The notes beneath the pieces were generated by a model, which worked only from the letters and a program-made list of their open reading frames with translations, did not search any database and was not told the origin of the DNA. From the NCBI RefSeq assembly GCF_001424185.1, contig NZ_LMOM01000014.1, forward strand, positions 12,386 through 76,385: DNA of 64,000 nucleotides, in the 5' to 3' direction. A program made the translations under genes and the position numbers. This stretch comes from Deinococcus sp. Leaf326. Its GTDB lineage: Bacteria; Deinococcota; Deinococci; Deinococcales; Deinococcaceae. Positions 36,319 through 45,793 of this stretch are shown here, in pieces (within the stretch, counting starts at the first letter, position 1; every line of letters begins with the position of its first letter).

Positions 36319-37289
36319 GCGCGCCTCCGGTACTGTAGGGCTACCGCCACGACGATCACGGCGGCCTTGACGATGAGGGCGACAGAATCCGGCACGCCCT
36401 TGACGAGCAGGGTGTAGCGCAGCAGCTGGATGAACAGTGCCCCCAGCAGCGTGCCGAGCATGGTCACGCGCCCTCCGTTCAGGGCCGTGCCGCCCACCGC
36501 CACGGCCGCGATGGCGTCGAGTTCCATGTTCTGACCGACCAGGTTGCTGTCCGAGCTGGAGTTGATGGCGATGACGATGAGGCCCGCCAGCCCCGCTAGC
36601 GTGCCCGACAGGGTGTAGACGAGCACCCGCGTTCGGTCCACCGGCACTCCGGCGAGCCGGGCAGCCTCAGGGTTGCCGCCGACCGCTACGACCTGGCGCC
36701 CGAACAGCGTGCGGCGCAGCACCCAGGCCGCGAGCAGCAGCAGCGCCAGCATGAGGTACACCTGCACCCCGATGCCCAGAAAGCGCGCGGTGCCCAGCGC
36801 CCCGAAACTCGGCTGCGTGAAGTTGACGAGGGCGCCGCCGCTGATGACCTGCGCGACGCCGCGCCCGGCGATGAACAGCACCAGGGTGGCGATGATGGGC
36901 TGCACGGCGAAGCGCGTGACGAGCAGGCCGTTGAAGGCCCCCAGCGCCGCCGTCGCCAGCACCGGCAGCACGAAGGCCAGCGCCGTGCCCAGCCCTGGCC
37001 CCAGCGCCGGGCTCAGGAACAGCAGCGGAGCGATGGCGCCGCTGATCGCCATGAGGGAGCCCACCGAGAGGTCAATGCCGCGCGTGGCGATCACGAAGGT
37101 CATGCCGATGCCGACGATCACGATGGTCGCCGTCTGGGTGAGGTTGATGTTCAGGGTGGCGAGGCTCAGGAAGTTGGGTGTGGTCGCCACGTTGAACAGG
37201 ATCAGGGCCAGCAGCGCGATGAGGGCCGAAGACCGCTGGAGCGAGAAGGTGGGGCGTGGGCGGGCGCTCTCACGCAGGGTGGTGGTCAT
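36315..37289 (-). CDS. Sugar ABC transporter permease (YtfT-like)
   Basis: A 324-residue permease with VIATRGIDLSVGSLMAISGA, IATLVLFIAGRGVAQ and AIAAVAVGGTALNGGRVTM. The TRGIDLSVG phrase is characteristic of YtfT-like members, where other family permeases have TGGIDLSVG. It pairs with the YjfF-like protein and uses the two-domain ATPase encoded upstream, whose gene it overlaps by 20 bases. The operon is divergent from araBDA, suggesting import of a furanose-form pentose such as arabinofuranose. Confidence 0.86.
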   Translation of the reverse strand: MTTTLRESARPRPTFSLQRSSALIALLALILFNVATTPNFLSLATLNINLTQTATIVIVGIGMTFVIATRGIDLSVGSLMAISGAIAPLLFLSPALGPGLGTALAFVLPVLATAALGAFNGLLVTRFAVQPIIATLVLFIAGRGVAQVISGGALVNFTQPSFGALGTARFLGIGVQVYLMLALLLLAAWVLRRTLFGRQVVAVGGNPEAARLAGVPVDRTRVLVYTLSGTLAGLAGLIVIAINSSSDSNLVGQNMELDAIAAVAVGGTALNGGRVTMLGTLLGALFIQLLRYTLLVKGVPDSVALIVKAAVIVVAVALQYRRRA

Positions 37290-38850
37290 GGGTGCCTCCA
37301 GCGGGGCCGGTGTGCGGGCCGTGCGCCATCGCGGCGAGAAGCGCGTCCTCGCTCAGTTCGCTCTGGTCCAGGGTCGTCACCGACGCGCCGTCGCGCAGGA
37401 CCGTGACGCGGTGGCAGCCCTCGAGCAGTTCCTCGGGGTCCGACGAGATCATCAGTACCCCCAGCCCGCCGGCCGCCAGTTCGCTGATGAGCTTCTGGAT
37501 CTCGGCCTTGGCGCCCACGTCGATGCCGCGCGTCGGCTCGTCGAGAATCAGGAGGTCGGGTGAGGTGCATAGCCACCGGGCCAGCAGGACTTTTTGCTGG
37601 TTGCCGCCCGACAGCTCGCGGATGGGCTGATCGGGCGACGAGCAGCGGACCTTCAGGCGCCGGATGAACTCGTCCACGACCCGCGTCTGGGCGGCCTGGT
37701 CCACGACGCCCGCGCGGGTGAGCTGAGGCAGCAGCGCCAGCGTCAGGTTCTCGCGTACCGACCACTCGGGCACGATGCCGTCGTGCTTGCGGTCCTCGCC
37801 GCAGAACGCCAGGCCCGCCCGGATGGCCTGGGCGGGGGCCTTCCAGGCCACGCGGCGGCCCCCCAGGGTCACGTCGCCCGTCGCCGGCTCAGCCGCGAAC
37901 AGGGCGCGCGCCGTCTCGCTGCGGCCCGACCCCAGCAGCCCGGTCAGCCCCATGACCTCGCCCCGGCGCACCGAGAGGTCCACGCCGCGCAGCGTGGGCG
38001 GGCGGCGCAGGCCCGAGACCTCCAGCAGCGTCTCGCCGGCCGACGCCGTGCGCTCGAACCCGGTCTGGCCCTCGCGGGCGAGTTCCTGTTCGCCGCGTCC
38101 GAGCATCACCGAGACGAGTTGCAGGCGGCTGAGCTCGGCAAGGGGCCCCTGGTGGACGGTGCGCCCGTCGCGCATCACTGTGATGTGGCTGCACGCGGCG
38201 TACAGCTCGTCGAGGCGGTGCGACACGAAGATCACGGCCACGCCGCGCGCCTGGAGGCCCCGGATCACGCCGAACAGCGTCTCGACCTCGCGGTCGTCGA
38301 GGCTGCTGGTGGGTTCGTCCATCACGACGAGCCGGGCATCGAGGGCCAGGGCGCGGGCGATGGCGACCATCTGTTGCAGGGCCAGGCTGTAGCTTTCCAG
38401 CGGCCTGGTCACGTCGAGGTCGATTCCCATGCTGCCCAGGACCTCGGCCGCGCGGCGCCGCATGGCGCGGTGGTCGATCAGTCCGAAGCGACGGGGCTCG
38501 TGTCCCAGCATCACGTTTTCCGCAACCGTCTGGAGCCGCACGAGATTCACTTCCTGGTAGATGGTGGCGATGCCCGCGCGCTGGGCCTGGAGGGTCGAGC
38601 CGAAGGCGACCTCCGTGCCCGCAAACTGCACGCTGCCGGCGTCGCGGCGATACACCCCGGTCAGGACCTTGAGGAGTGTGGACTTGCCCGCACCGTTCTG
38701 GCCGATGAGGGCATGGACCTCGCCGGGCATGACGCGCAGTTCCGCGCCGCGCAAGGCGTGGACCCCGGCGAAGGCCTTGTCGATCCCGCTCATGTGCAGC
38801 AGCGGAGGAGAAGAGGCGGGAGAGGGAGGGGCGGCGCTGGTCTGGGTCAT
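37270..38850 (-). CDS. Sugar ABC transporter ATPase, two domains (YtfR-like)
   Basis: A 526-residue protein with two ABC domains. The first has GQNGAGKSTLLKVLTG, ARLVVMDEPTSSLDD; the second has LSGGNQQKVLLARWL and LLILDEPTRGIDVGAKAEIQ. The second Walker A is degenerate (LTGLLGSGRSE), as usual in this class. It drives the YtfT/YjfF-like permease pair. The ATG at 38850 follows GGTGACG. The gap to the binding-protein gene (38851-38989) holds no gene. Confidence 0.91.
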   Translation of the reverse strand: MTQTSAAPPSPASSPPLLHMSGIDKAFAGVHALRGAELRVMPGEVHALIGQNGAGKSTLLKVLTGVYRRDAGSVQFAGTEVAFGSTLQAQRAGIATIYQEVNLVRLQTVAENVMLGHEPRRFGLIDHRAMRRRAAEVLGSMGIDLDVTRPLESYSLALQQMVAIARALALDARLVVMDEPTSSLDDREVETLFGVIRGLQARGVAVIFVSHRLDELYAACSHITVMRDGRTVHQGPLAELSRLQLVSVMLGRGEQELAREGQTGFERTASAGETLLEVSGLRRPPTLRGVDLSVRRGEVMGLTGLLGSGRSETARALFAAEPATGDVTLGGRRVAWKAPAQAIRAGLAFCGEDRKHDGIVPEWSVRENLTLALLPQLTRAGVVDQAAQTRVVDEFIRRLKVRCSSPDQPIRELSGGNQQKVLLARWLCTSPDLLILDEPTRGIDVGAKAEIQKLISELAAGGLGVLMISSDPEELLEGCHRVTVLRDGASVTTLDQSELSEDALLAAMAHGPHTGPAGGTHDHHPA

Positions 38851-38989
38851 GGAACGTCACCGTCTGTGCGCGTCGGCCGATCTCTAGGGGCCGGACGGAA
38901 GGAGACACCGGTCGAAGGCGGACCACCGAAAAGGGGCGGAGGAGGCCCGCAGACCCACCCGCCCCGCAGAAAGCCTCGGTGCCGGTTGC

Positions 38990-39958
38990 TCAGAAGGCGC
39001 TGTTGAGCATGGCCTTGGCGTTGCTGGCGTCGAAGAAGCGGTCGTCGTTGATAAGGCGCCCGGCGATCTTCTTGCCGGCCGCGTAATCTTTCAGGGTCTG
39101 GAAGGCCTTGACCCCGAAACGCGGGTTGCACTCGACCGTCGCGCCGAGCTTCCCGACGATGATGGCTTCGAGCGCCGACTTCTGGCCGTCGATACTCACC
39201 AGGGTGATGTCCTTGCCGGGCTTGCGGCCCGCAGCTTCCAGCGCCGTGATCGCGCCCAGGGCCATCTCGTCGTTGTGGGCGTAGACGGCTGTCGCCTCGG
39301 GGTGCGCCTGGATGAGCGCCTCCATCACCTTGCGGCCCTCGTCACGGGTGAAGTTCCCGGTCTGCGCGGCGATCACCTGGATGCCGGGAACCTTGGAGAT
39401 CACGTCGTGGAAGCCCTTTTCGCGGTCGATGGCCGGGCTGCTGCCGGTCGAACCGAGCAGTTCGATGACCTTGGCCTTGCCGCCGGTCTTCTTGACGAGC
39501 CATTCGGCGGCGCGCTTGCCCTCGGCGTAGAAGTCCGAGCCGATGAAGGTCACGTAGTCGGTGCCCGCCTTGACCACCGAGTCGTCCACGTTCCGGTCGA
39601 TGACGAACAGTGGAATGCCCGCGCGCTTGGCCTCCAGCACGACCGGGGTCAGGGGCTTTTCCTCACGCGGCGTCAGGAAGATGGCGTCCACGCGCTGAGC
39701 GATGCACGATCTCACGTCGCTGGCCTGCTTGGCGGCCGACCCGTTGGCGTTGGTGAAGATCAGGGTCCAGCCGAGCCGCTTGGCCTCGTCCTGCATGCTC
39801 TTGGTCTGGGCCAGGCGCCAGGGGTTGTCCATCTCCGACTGGTTGAAACACACGCGGTAGGTGGGCTTGACGGCCAGTTTGGGCAGCCCGCCGGTCTGGG
39901 CGGCGGCGACGGCGAGGGTCAGGGCGGCGGCGGACAGCAAAACGGTGCGGGTCTTCAT
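38990..39958 (-). CDS. Sugar ABC transporter substrate-binding protein (YtfQ-like)
   Basis: A 322-residue periplasmic protein with a signal peptide (MKTRTVLLSAAALTLAVAAA). It strongly resembles the galactofuranose-binding protein YtfQ: QRVDAIFLTPREEKPLTPVV, DYVTFIGSDFYAEGKRAAEW, GSTGSSPAIDREKGFHDVI and YAHNDEMALGAITALEAAG. Its place divergent from araBDA, sharing the same operator design, makes L-arabinose in furanose form the favoured ligand; galactofuranose is the alternative. The ATG at 39958 follows AGGAGG. It is the first gene of the four-gene transporter operon, with a 5' leader of roughly 140 bases. Confidence 0.9.
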   Translation of the reverse strand: MKTRTVLLSAAALTLAVAAAQTGGLPKLAVKPTYRVCFNQSEMDNPWRLAQTKSMQDEAKRLGWTLIFTNANGSAAKQASDVRSCIAQRVDAIFLTPREEKPLTPVVLEAKRAGIPLFVIDRNVDDSVVKAGTDYVTFIGSDFYAEGKRAAEWLVKKTGGKAKVIELLGSTGSSPAIDREKGFHDVISKVPGIQVIAAQTGNFTRDEGRKVMEALIQAHPEATAVYAHNDEMALGAITALEAAGRKPGKDITLVSIDGQKSALEAIIVGKLGATVECNPRFGVKAFQTLKDYAAGKKIAGRLINDDRFFDASNAKAMLNSAF

Positions 39959-40093
39959 GGTCTTCCTCCTGAATAGGGAAACTGCGTCGGAAAGGACAGC
40001 GCGGCAGACACCTGCGGAACCGCCGGGACACTTCGGAAACGTTGGGACTGGTCGTCCGACTATAGGGCTCGGCACAGGATGTGCCTCTGGTTT

Positions 40094-40135
40094 TGTGAAC
40101 GATCACAGACTAAATCTCACTGGACTCGCCGTCAA
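40094..40135 (-). promoter_or_regulatory. Transporter operon promoter with AraR-type operator
   Basis: On the minus strand TTGACG (40135-40130), 17 bases, TAGTCT (40112-40107). The palindrome TGTGAACGATCACA (plus strand 40094-40107) begins on the last base of the -10 box, so a repressor bound there would block transcription initiation. Confidence 0.8.
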
Positions 40136-40359
40136 GTCCCCCAGCTTTGGACAGGCGGAGGAAGGGCAGAGTCGGCATACCCGTCTTGGGAGGAGGGTTC
40201 CAGCCCCAGCCCCGACGCCGATAATTTCCCGCAAAGGTTGAACTGAGCGTAGAAAATCCAGCTGGAGGGGTCTTTCTCCAAGCGGGGGTTCAGTCCGCCG
40301 GCTGGGCCCGCCCCCTGCGACCAGCCCAGTGCCGCGCCGGGATGGAGAGTGCTCCCGGC

Positions 40360-40402
40360 TTGACAGGCACCGGAGAGAGCTCCTACGCTGTGACCGTTCA
40401 CA
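40360..40402 (+). promoter_or_regulatory. araBDA promoter with AraR-type operator
   Basis: TTGACA (40360-40365), 18 bases, TACGCT (40384-40389), with TGTGACCGTTCACA at 40389-40402. The operator shares the last base of the -10 box, exactly as in the divergent transporter promoter. The consensus of the two sites is TGTGAMCGWTCACA. The intergenic region 39959-40504 contains no other recognisable gene. Confidence 0.82.
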
Positions 40403-40504
40403 AAAGCTTGAAACCAAATCGAAGACGAAGGACGTTCCGGGTCGGCGCACCGTCCCAGACGGTCCGGTGCGGCCACGCCGTGAGACAGGAGAAAGGAGAT
40501 AGGC

Positions 40505-42232
40505 ATGATCGAACCGACAGCTGGTCAAGCAGAGCAGTACACCGTGGGGGTGGATTTCGGCAGCCTGTCGGGCCGGGCCCTGCTCCTGCGGCTCAGCGAC
40601 GGCGTGGAGGTCGCCAGCAGCGTGCTGGACTACCCGCACGGCGTCATGAGCCGTGAACTGCCCGGCGGCCCGGCGCTGCCGCCCGAGTGGGCCTTGCAAC
40701 ACCCGCAGGACTACCTCGACGTGCTGCGGCACACCGTTCCCGCCACGCTGCGGCAGGCGGGGGTGCGTCCCGAACAGGTCGTCGGGATCGGGATCGACTT
40801 CACGGCCTGCACCGTGCTGCCCACCCGCGCCGATGGCACGCCGCTGTGCTTTCTGCCCGGCTGGGAGGGGCGCCCGCACGCCTACGTGAAGCTCTGGAAG
40901 CATCACGCCGCGCAGCCGCAGGCCGACCGCCTCAACGCCGCCGCCCGTGAGCGCGGCGAGGGCTGGCTGACCCGCTACGGCGGCCTCCTGAGCAGCGAAT
41001 GGGCGCTTGCCAAGGGGCTGCACCTGCTTGAGGAGGACCCAGAGGCCTACGCGGCCGCCGACCGCTTCATCGAGGCGGCCGACTGGGTGATCTGGCAATT
41101 GTCGGGCCGCGAGACGCGCAACGTCTGCACCGCCGGGTACAAGGCGGCGTACCAGGACGGAGCCTACCCGTCGCGCGAGTATTTCGCGTCGGTCAATCCG
41201 GCCTTTGCCGACTTTGCCGACAAGTTGCGTGGGCCGCTGGCCGCGCTGGGCGAGCGCGTGGGCGGCCTGAGCGCGGCGGGGGCCGAACTGACCGGCCTGC
41301 TGCCCGGCATCGCCGTCGCCGCTGCGAATGTAGACGCGCATGTCACCGCGCCCGCCGTCGGAGCGGTGAGGGCCGGGCAGCTCGTGGCCATCATGGGCAC
41401 GAGCACCTGCCACGTCATGACCGGCGAGGGACTGCGCGACGTGCCCGGCATGTGCGGGGTGGTAGAGAGCGGCATCCTGCCCGGCCAGTACGGTTACGAG
41501 GCGGGCCAGAGCGGCGTGGGCGACATCTTCGCGTGGTTCGTGAACACGGCCGTGCCCGCCGCCACGAAACGTGACGCCGACGCGGCGGGACGGGACCTAC
41601 ACATGCATCTCAGTCTCCTGGCTGCCCGGCTGCGTCCCGGCGAGAGCGGCCTGCTGGCGCTCGACTGGCTGGGCGGCAACCGCAGCGTGCTCGTGGACGC
41701 CGACCTGACCGGCCTGATCATGGGGCTGCACCTGCACACCCGTCCCGAGGAGATCTACCGCGCGCTGCTGGAGGCCACGGCGTTCGGCACCCGCGTCATC
41801 GTGGAGAACTTCGCGGCGGCGGGGGTCCCCGTAACCGAGTTCATCGCGGCGGGGGGCCTCGTAAAAAACGCCTTCCTGATGCAGCTCTACGCTGACGTGC
41901 TTGACCTCCCGGTCAGCGTGGCCGACACTGCGCAGGCCCCGGCCCTGGGCAGCGCCATGCACGCGGCGGTGGCGGCGGGCGTCTACCCCGATATCGGGGC
42001 GGCGGCCGCACACCTCGCCCGCGTGAAGAAGGCGGCGTATACGCCGGACCCCGCCACCCGCGCCGCCTACGACGCCCTGTATGCCGAGTACGTGCGCCTG
42101 CATGACGCCTTCGGGCGCGCGAACGGGCCGCTGTTCTCCACCATGAAGACGCTCGGGCGGCTGCGGCGCGGCGCGGCGCCGGTCGGCGACGCTACCCCCG
42201 CCGAGGCGACCGACGCCGGGGTGCTGGCATGA
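40505..42232 (+). CDS. araB: Ribulokinase
   Basis: A 575-residue FGGY-family kinase at normal AraB length. It starts with TVGVDFGSLSGRALLLRL, with GIGIDFTACTVLPT, AADWVIWQLSGRETRNVCTA, AIMGTSTCHVM and GNRSVLVDADLTGLIMGLHL, and near the end GGLVKNAFLMQLYADV. It phosphorylates L-ribulose with ATP. The ATG at 40505 follows AAAGGAG. The first gene of araBDA; its stop overlaps the araD start. An operator at 40389-40402 points to control by the LacI-type regulator encoded after araA. Confidence 0.95.
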   Translation: MIEPTAGQAEQYTVGVDFGSLSGRALLLRLSDGVEVASSVLDYPHGVMSRELPGGPALPPEWALQHPQDYLDVLRHTVPATLRQAGVRPEQVVGIGIDFTACTVLPTRADGTPLCFLPGWEGRPHAYVKLWKHHAAQPQADRLNAAARERGEGWLTRYGGLLSSEWALAKGLHLLEEDPEAYAAADRFIEAADWVIWQLSGRETRNVCTAGYKAAYQDGAYPSREYFASVNPAFADFADKLRGPLAALGERVGGLSAAGAELTGLLPGIAVAAANVDAHVTAPAVGAVRAGQLVAIMGTSTCHVMTGEGLRDVPGMCGVVESGILPGQYGYEAGQSGVGDIFAWFVNTAVPAATKRDADAAGRDLHMHLSLLAARLRPGESGLLALDWLGGNRSVLVDADLTGLIMGLHLHTRPEEIYRALLEATAFGTRVIVENFAAAGVPVTEFIAAGGLVKNAFLMQLYADVLDLPVSVADTAQAPALGSAMHAAVAAGVYPDIGAAAAHLARVKKAAYTPDPATRAAYDALYAEYVRLHDAFGRANGPLFSTMKTLGRLRRGAAPVGDATPAEATDAGVLA

Positions 42233-42936
42233 GTTCCCTGCATCCCGAGCTGGCTCATCTGGCCGGTCTCCGCGCCGAACTGCACGCCCTGCACCTCGAA
42301 CTGCCCCGGAACGGCCTGGTCACCTGGACGAGCGGCAACATCAGCGCCCGCGTGGACGGCGGAATGCTCATCAAGCCGTCGGGGATCACCTTCGACGATC
42401 TGCGTCCCGAACACCTCGTCCAGACTGATCTGGACGCGCAGGTTCTCTACGGCGACCTCAGTCCCAGCAGTGACACCGCCACCCACGCCTACATCTACCG
42501 CGAGCTGCCCGAGGTGGGCGGGATCGTGCACACGCACAGTCCCTACGCGACCGCCTGGGCCGCCAACGCGCGTGATATCCCGTGCTTCCTGACCGCGATG
42601 GCCGACGAGTTCGGCGGACCGATTCCCTGCGGCGGCTTCGCGCTCATCGGCGGCGAGGAGATCGGGCGCGAGGTGGTGCGGGTGCTGCGCGGGCACCGCA
42701 GCCCGGCGATCATCCTGCAGAACCACGGCGTGTTCACGGTCGGCAGGACGCCGCGCGCCGCGCTGAAAGCCGCCGTGATGTGCGAGGACGTGGCCCGTAC
42801 CGCCTTCCTGGCGACCCAGTTGGGCCACCCACAGCCGCTGCACCCGGCTGACATCGACAAACTCTACGACCGCTACACCAATGTCTACGGCCAGAAAGCC
42901 GCCCCGGCACCCAAAGAAGGAGAAGTCGTCTCTTGA
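42229..42936 (+). CDS. araD: L-ribulose-5-phosphate 4-epimerase
   Basis: A 235-residue class II aldolase/epimerase. The zinc ligands are visible as His101 and His103 in [10 protein letters not shown] and His166 in [11 protein letters not shown]; the substrate-binding N-terminus has [11 protein letters not shown] and LIKPSGI. It converts L-ribulose 5-phosphate to D-xylulose 5-phosphate for the pentose phosphate pathway. The start overlaps the araB stop (ATGA) and the stop overlaps the araA start (TTGA), so all three are coupled. Confidence 0.95.
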   Translation: MSSLHPELAHLAGLRAELHALHLELPRNGLVTWTSGNISARVDGGMLIKPSGITFDDLRPEHLVQTDLDAQVLYGDLSPSSDTATHAYIYRELPEVGGIVHTHSPYATAWAANARDIPCFLTAMADEFGGPIPCGGFALIGGEEIGREVVRVLRGHRSPAIILQNHGVFTVGRTPRAALKAAVMCEDVARTAFLATQLGHPQPLHPADIDKLYDRYTNVYGQKAAPAPKEGEVVS

Positions 42937-44456
42937 CACACCCTGCCCCCACCCAACTGGCCACCCCCGCCCTCTGGTTCGTCTGCGGTTCGCAGCACCT
43001 CTACGGCCCCGAAACGCTCGAACAGGTGGCCCGCAACGCGCAGGAGGTCGGCGCGGGCCTGGACGCCAGCGGCGCGTCCCCGCTGCCCATCGTCTCCAAG
43101 GGCGTGCTGACCACTCCCGATGACATCCGGCGCCTGTGCCTGGAGGCCAACGCCGACCCCGAATGTGCGGGCCTGATCCTGTGGATGCACACCTTCAGCC
43201 CCGCCAAGATGTGGATCGGGGGCCTGAGCCAGCTGCGGAGGCCCTTCGTGCACCTGCACACCCAGTACGCCCGCGACCTGCCCTGGGACAGCATCGACAT
43301 GGATTACATGAACCTGCACCAGGCCGCGCACGGCGACCGCGAGGCGGGCTTCCTGCATACCCGGCTGCGGCTGGAGCGCAAGGTCGTGGTAGGCCACTGG
43401 AGCGACCCCGAGGTGCAGGCCCGACTGGGCACGTGGGCACGGGCAGCCTGGGCCTGGAGCGACCTCCAGGGCGCGAAGTTCGTGCGTTTTGGCGACAACA
43501 TGCGCCAGGTGGCCGTGACCGAAGGCGACAAGGTGGCTGCCGAGACCCGCTTCGGCTTCAGCGTGAACACGCACGGCGTGGGGGATCTCGTGGCCCGCGT
43601 GGACGCCGTGACGGACGCCGAGGTGGACGCCCTGATCCAGACCTATCTGGCCGAGTATGACGTGGCCGCCGAACTGCGCCCCGGCGGCGAGCGGCACGGG
43701 TCCCTGCGCGACGGCGCCCGCATCGAGGCCGGAATGCGCGCCTTCCTGCAAGAGGGCGGCTACAAGGGCTTTACCGACACCTTCGAGGACCTGCACGGCC
43801 TGAAGCAGCTTCCCGGCCTCGCCACCCAGCGCCTGATGGCTGAGGGTTACGGCTTCGGCGGCGAGGGCGACTGGAAGACGGCGGCCCTGGTCCGCGCCAT
43901 GAAGGTGATGGCGCACGGCCTGGAGGGCGGCACGAGCTTCATGGAGGACTACACCTATCACCTGGAACCCGGCAGGCATCAGGTTCTGGGGTCGCACATG
44001 CTTGAAATCTGCCCCACCATCGCCGCCGAAAAGCCCAGGCTGGAAGTGCATCCGCTGGGCATCGGCGGCAAGGCCGACCCGGTGCGGCTGGTCTTCGACG
44101 GCGAGACGGGCGCGGCGATCAACGTGTCGCTCATTGACCTGGGCAGCCGTTTCCGCCTCATCGTGAACGAGGTGGATTCGGTGGAGCATCCCGACCTGCC
44201 CGAGTTGCCCGTGGCGCGCGTCGTGTGGGAGTGCCGCCCCGACTTCAAGACCGCCTGCGCCGCGTGGATCTATGCTGGGGGCGCCCACCACACCGGCTAC
44301 TCCACGGCGCTGACCACCGAACACATCGAGGACTTCGCGGCGATGGCGAACGTGGAACTGGCCGTGATCGACGCAGACACCCGCCTGCGCCCCTTCCGCG
44401 AGGAACTGCGCCTGAACGACCTGTACTACGTCCTGTCCCAGGGACTCCGGGTGTGA
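42933..44456 (+). CDS. araA: L-arabinose isomerase
   Basis: A 507-residue protein, typical for AraA, with [75 protein letters not shown] and [12 protein letters not shown]. It converts L-arabinose to L-ribulose with a manganese-type metal ion bound by conserved Glu and His residues. Translation starts at TTG 42933, four bases inside araD, with AAGGAG upstream. It is the last gene of araBDA. Confidence 0.95.
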   Translation: MTHPAPTQLATPALWFVCGSQHLYGPETLEQVARNAQEVGAGLDASGASPLPIVSKGVLTTPDDIRRLCLEANADPECAGLILWMHTFSPAKMWIGGLSQLRRPFVHLHTQYARDLPWDSIDMDYMNLHQAAHGDREAGFLHTRLRLERKVVVGHWSDPEVQARLGTWARAAWAWSDLQGAKFVRFGDNMRQVAVTEGDKVAAETRFGFSVNTHGVGDLVARVDAVTDAEVDALIQTYLAEYDVAAELRPGGERHGSLRDGARIEAGMRAFLQEGGYKGFTDTFEDLHGLKQLPGLATQRLMAEGYGFGGEGDWKTAALVRAMKVMAHGLEGGTSFMEDYTYHLEPGRHQVLGSHMLEICPTIAAEKPRLEVHPLGIGGKADPVRLVFDGETGAAINVSLIDLGSRFRLIVNEVDSVEHPDLPELPVARVVWECRPDFKTACAAWIYAGGAHHTGYSTALTTEHIEDFAAMANVELAVIDADTRLRPFREELRLNDLYYVLSQGLRV

Positions 44457-44543
44457 CCCGGCCCCCGGACGCGCTGTGAGGGCCGCGCGCCAGTCCGGTC
44501 CGCTGCCCCCCCCGGTGACACCGGAGCCGGCGCAGGCGACTGA

Positions 44544-44600
44544 TACAGTGGCGGCATGGTCTGGTCAAGCTCCTCCCTACCGGCAGCGTTCCATGCGTAG
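44544..44600 (+). other. Candidate leaderless 14-codon leader peptide before araR-type gene
   Basis: TACAGT (44544-44549) lies six bases before an ATG at 44556, the same pattern as the leaderless genes here. That ATG is out of frame with the regulator and opens MVWSSSSLPAAFHA, ending in TAG at 44598-44600. The stop overlaps the probable regulator start (44593), so translation could be coupled. Confidence 0.4.
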
Positions 44601-45630
44601 GGACGAAGCGGCGGCCGTGACCATCCATGACGTCGCCCGGCAGTCCGGGGTGTCGTATCAGACCGTCTCGCGGGTCGTCAACAACCATCCCAGCGTGGCC
44701 GACACGACGCGCGCGCGGGTGCAGGAAGCCATCGCCCAGCTCGGCTACCGCCCCAGCCTGCTCGCCAAGAGCCTCTCGACGCGGCGCTCGATGCTGCTGG
44801 GCGTCGTGGCCTACGGCACCGAGCAGTACGGCCCGTCCCAGTTCGTCCAGAACGTGCAGCGCAGCGCCCGCACCCACAGCTACGAGGTGCTGCTCGTCAC
44901 CCTGCGCGAATTCGAGGAGGCGGCCATGCTCGAGGCCGTCGCCCGGCTCGGCCAGTTCGGGGTGGACGGCCTGGTCCTGCTCGCGCCCCACCACGCGCAC
45001 GGGGTCGTGCGCCGGCTGGGCACCCAGGTGCCGTTCATCGTGGTGGACGCCACCGAGGAAGTGGACGGCACCACCGTCAGCATCGACCAGGCGGGGGGCG
45101 CGGCCCTCGCCGTCGAGCACCTGATCGGGCTGGGCCACCGGGCCATCCTGCACATCAGCGGCCCGAAGGAGTGGAGCGACGCCGAACTGCGCTACCAGGG
45201 CTACGTGCAGACCATGGAGAGCCACGGCCTCGCGCCGCTGCCGCGCTTCGAGGGCGACTGGAGCCCGGCGAGCGGGTTTGCGGCGGCGCAGCGGGCGCTG
45301 GACTCGGGTGTCTCCTTCACGGCCCTGACGGTCGGCAACGACCAGATGGCCCTGGGAGCGGTCGCCGCCCTGCGCGCGGCGGGGCGGAGCGTGCCGGGCG
45401 ACGTATCGGTGGTGGGCTTCGACGACATTCCCGAGGCGGCGTATTTTGAGCCGCCCCTGACCACCGTGGCCCAGGATTTCGGTCTGCTGGGCCGCAAGAG
45501 CCTCGAAGAGCTGCTGCGGCGCATCGCCGAGCCGGCCAGCCGCAGCCGGCACGTCATCTTTCAGCCGCAGTTCGTGTTGCGGAGCAGCACGCGGCGGCTG
45601 GGTGAGGAGGAACCGGGCTGGTCCCGGTGA
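44593..45630 (+). CDS. LacI-family regulator of arabinose genes (AraR-like)
   Basis: A 345-residue LacI/GalR repressor: head TIHDVARQSGVSYQTVSRVV, hinge region RPSLLAKSLSTRRS, and an effector domain with GLVLLAPHHAHGVVRRLG, HLIGLGHRAILHISGP and VSVVGFDDIPEAAYFEPPLT. It follows araA and most likely binds the two TGTGAMCGWTCACA operators at 40094 and 40389, releasing them when arabinose or a derivative is present. The start is uncertain: ATG 44593 has no ribosome-binding site but may be coupled to a leader peptide, and GTG 44617 is the shorter alternative. Confidence 0.85.
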   Translation: MRRDEAAAVTIHDVARQSGVSYQTVSRVVNNHPSVADTTRARVQEAIAQLGYRPSLLAKSLSTRRSMLLGVVAYGTEQYGPSQFVQNVQRSARTHSYEVLLVTLREFEEAAMLEAVARLGQFGVDGLVLLAPHHAHGVVRRLGTQVPFIVVDATEEVDGTTVSIDQAGGAALAVEHLIGLGHRAILHISGPKEWSDAELRYQGYVQTMESHGLAPLPRFEGDWSPASGFAAAQRALDSGVSFTALTVGNDQMALGAVAALRAAGRSVPGDVSVVGFDDIPEAAYFEPPLTTVAQDFGLLGRKSLEELLRRIAEPASRSRHVIFQPQFVLRSSTRRLGEEEPGWSR

Positions 45631-45793
45631 TGGCCCTTCATCGTACCTAGGAAGCGTCCTGCCCGACACGAGATCGGGCCGGGGCTGAACACTTGCGGGC
45701 GCAATCAGGGTCGGGCGCGGCCCACTCCGGAACATCTGAGCAGGAAGCGCTGGGGCGAAATTGCCTCAGCCCTTCCTCTCTAGCCTACCGGGG

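Noticed and set aside
37594..39006. 470-residue plus-strand frame opposite the YtfR-like ATPase
   Set aside because: Antisense shadow of a well-supported ATPase gene, with no recognisable motif or ribosome-binding site.
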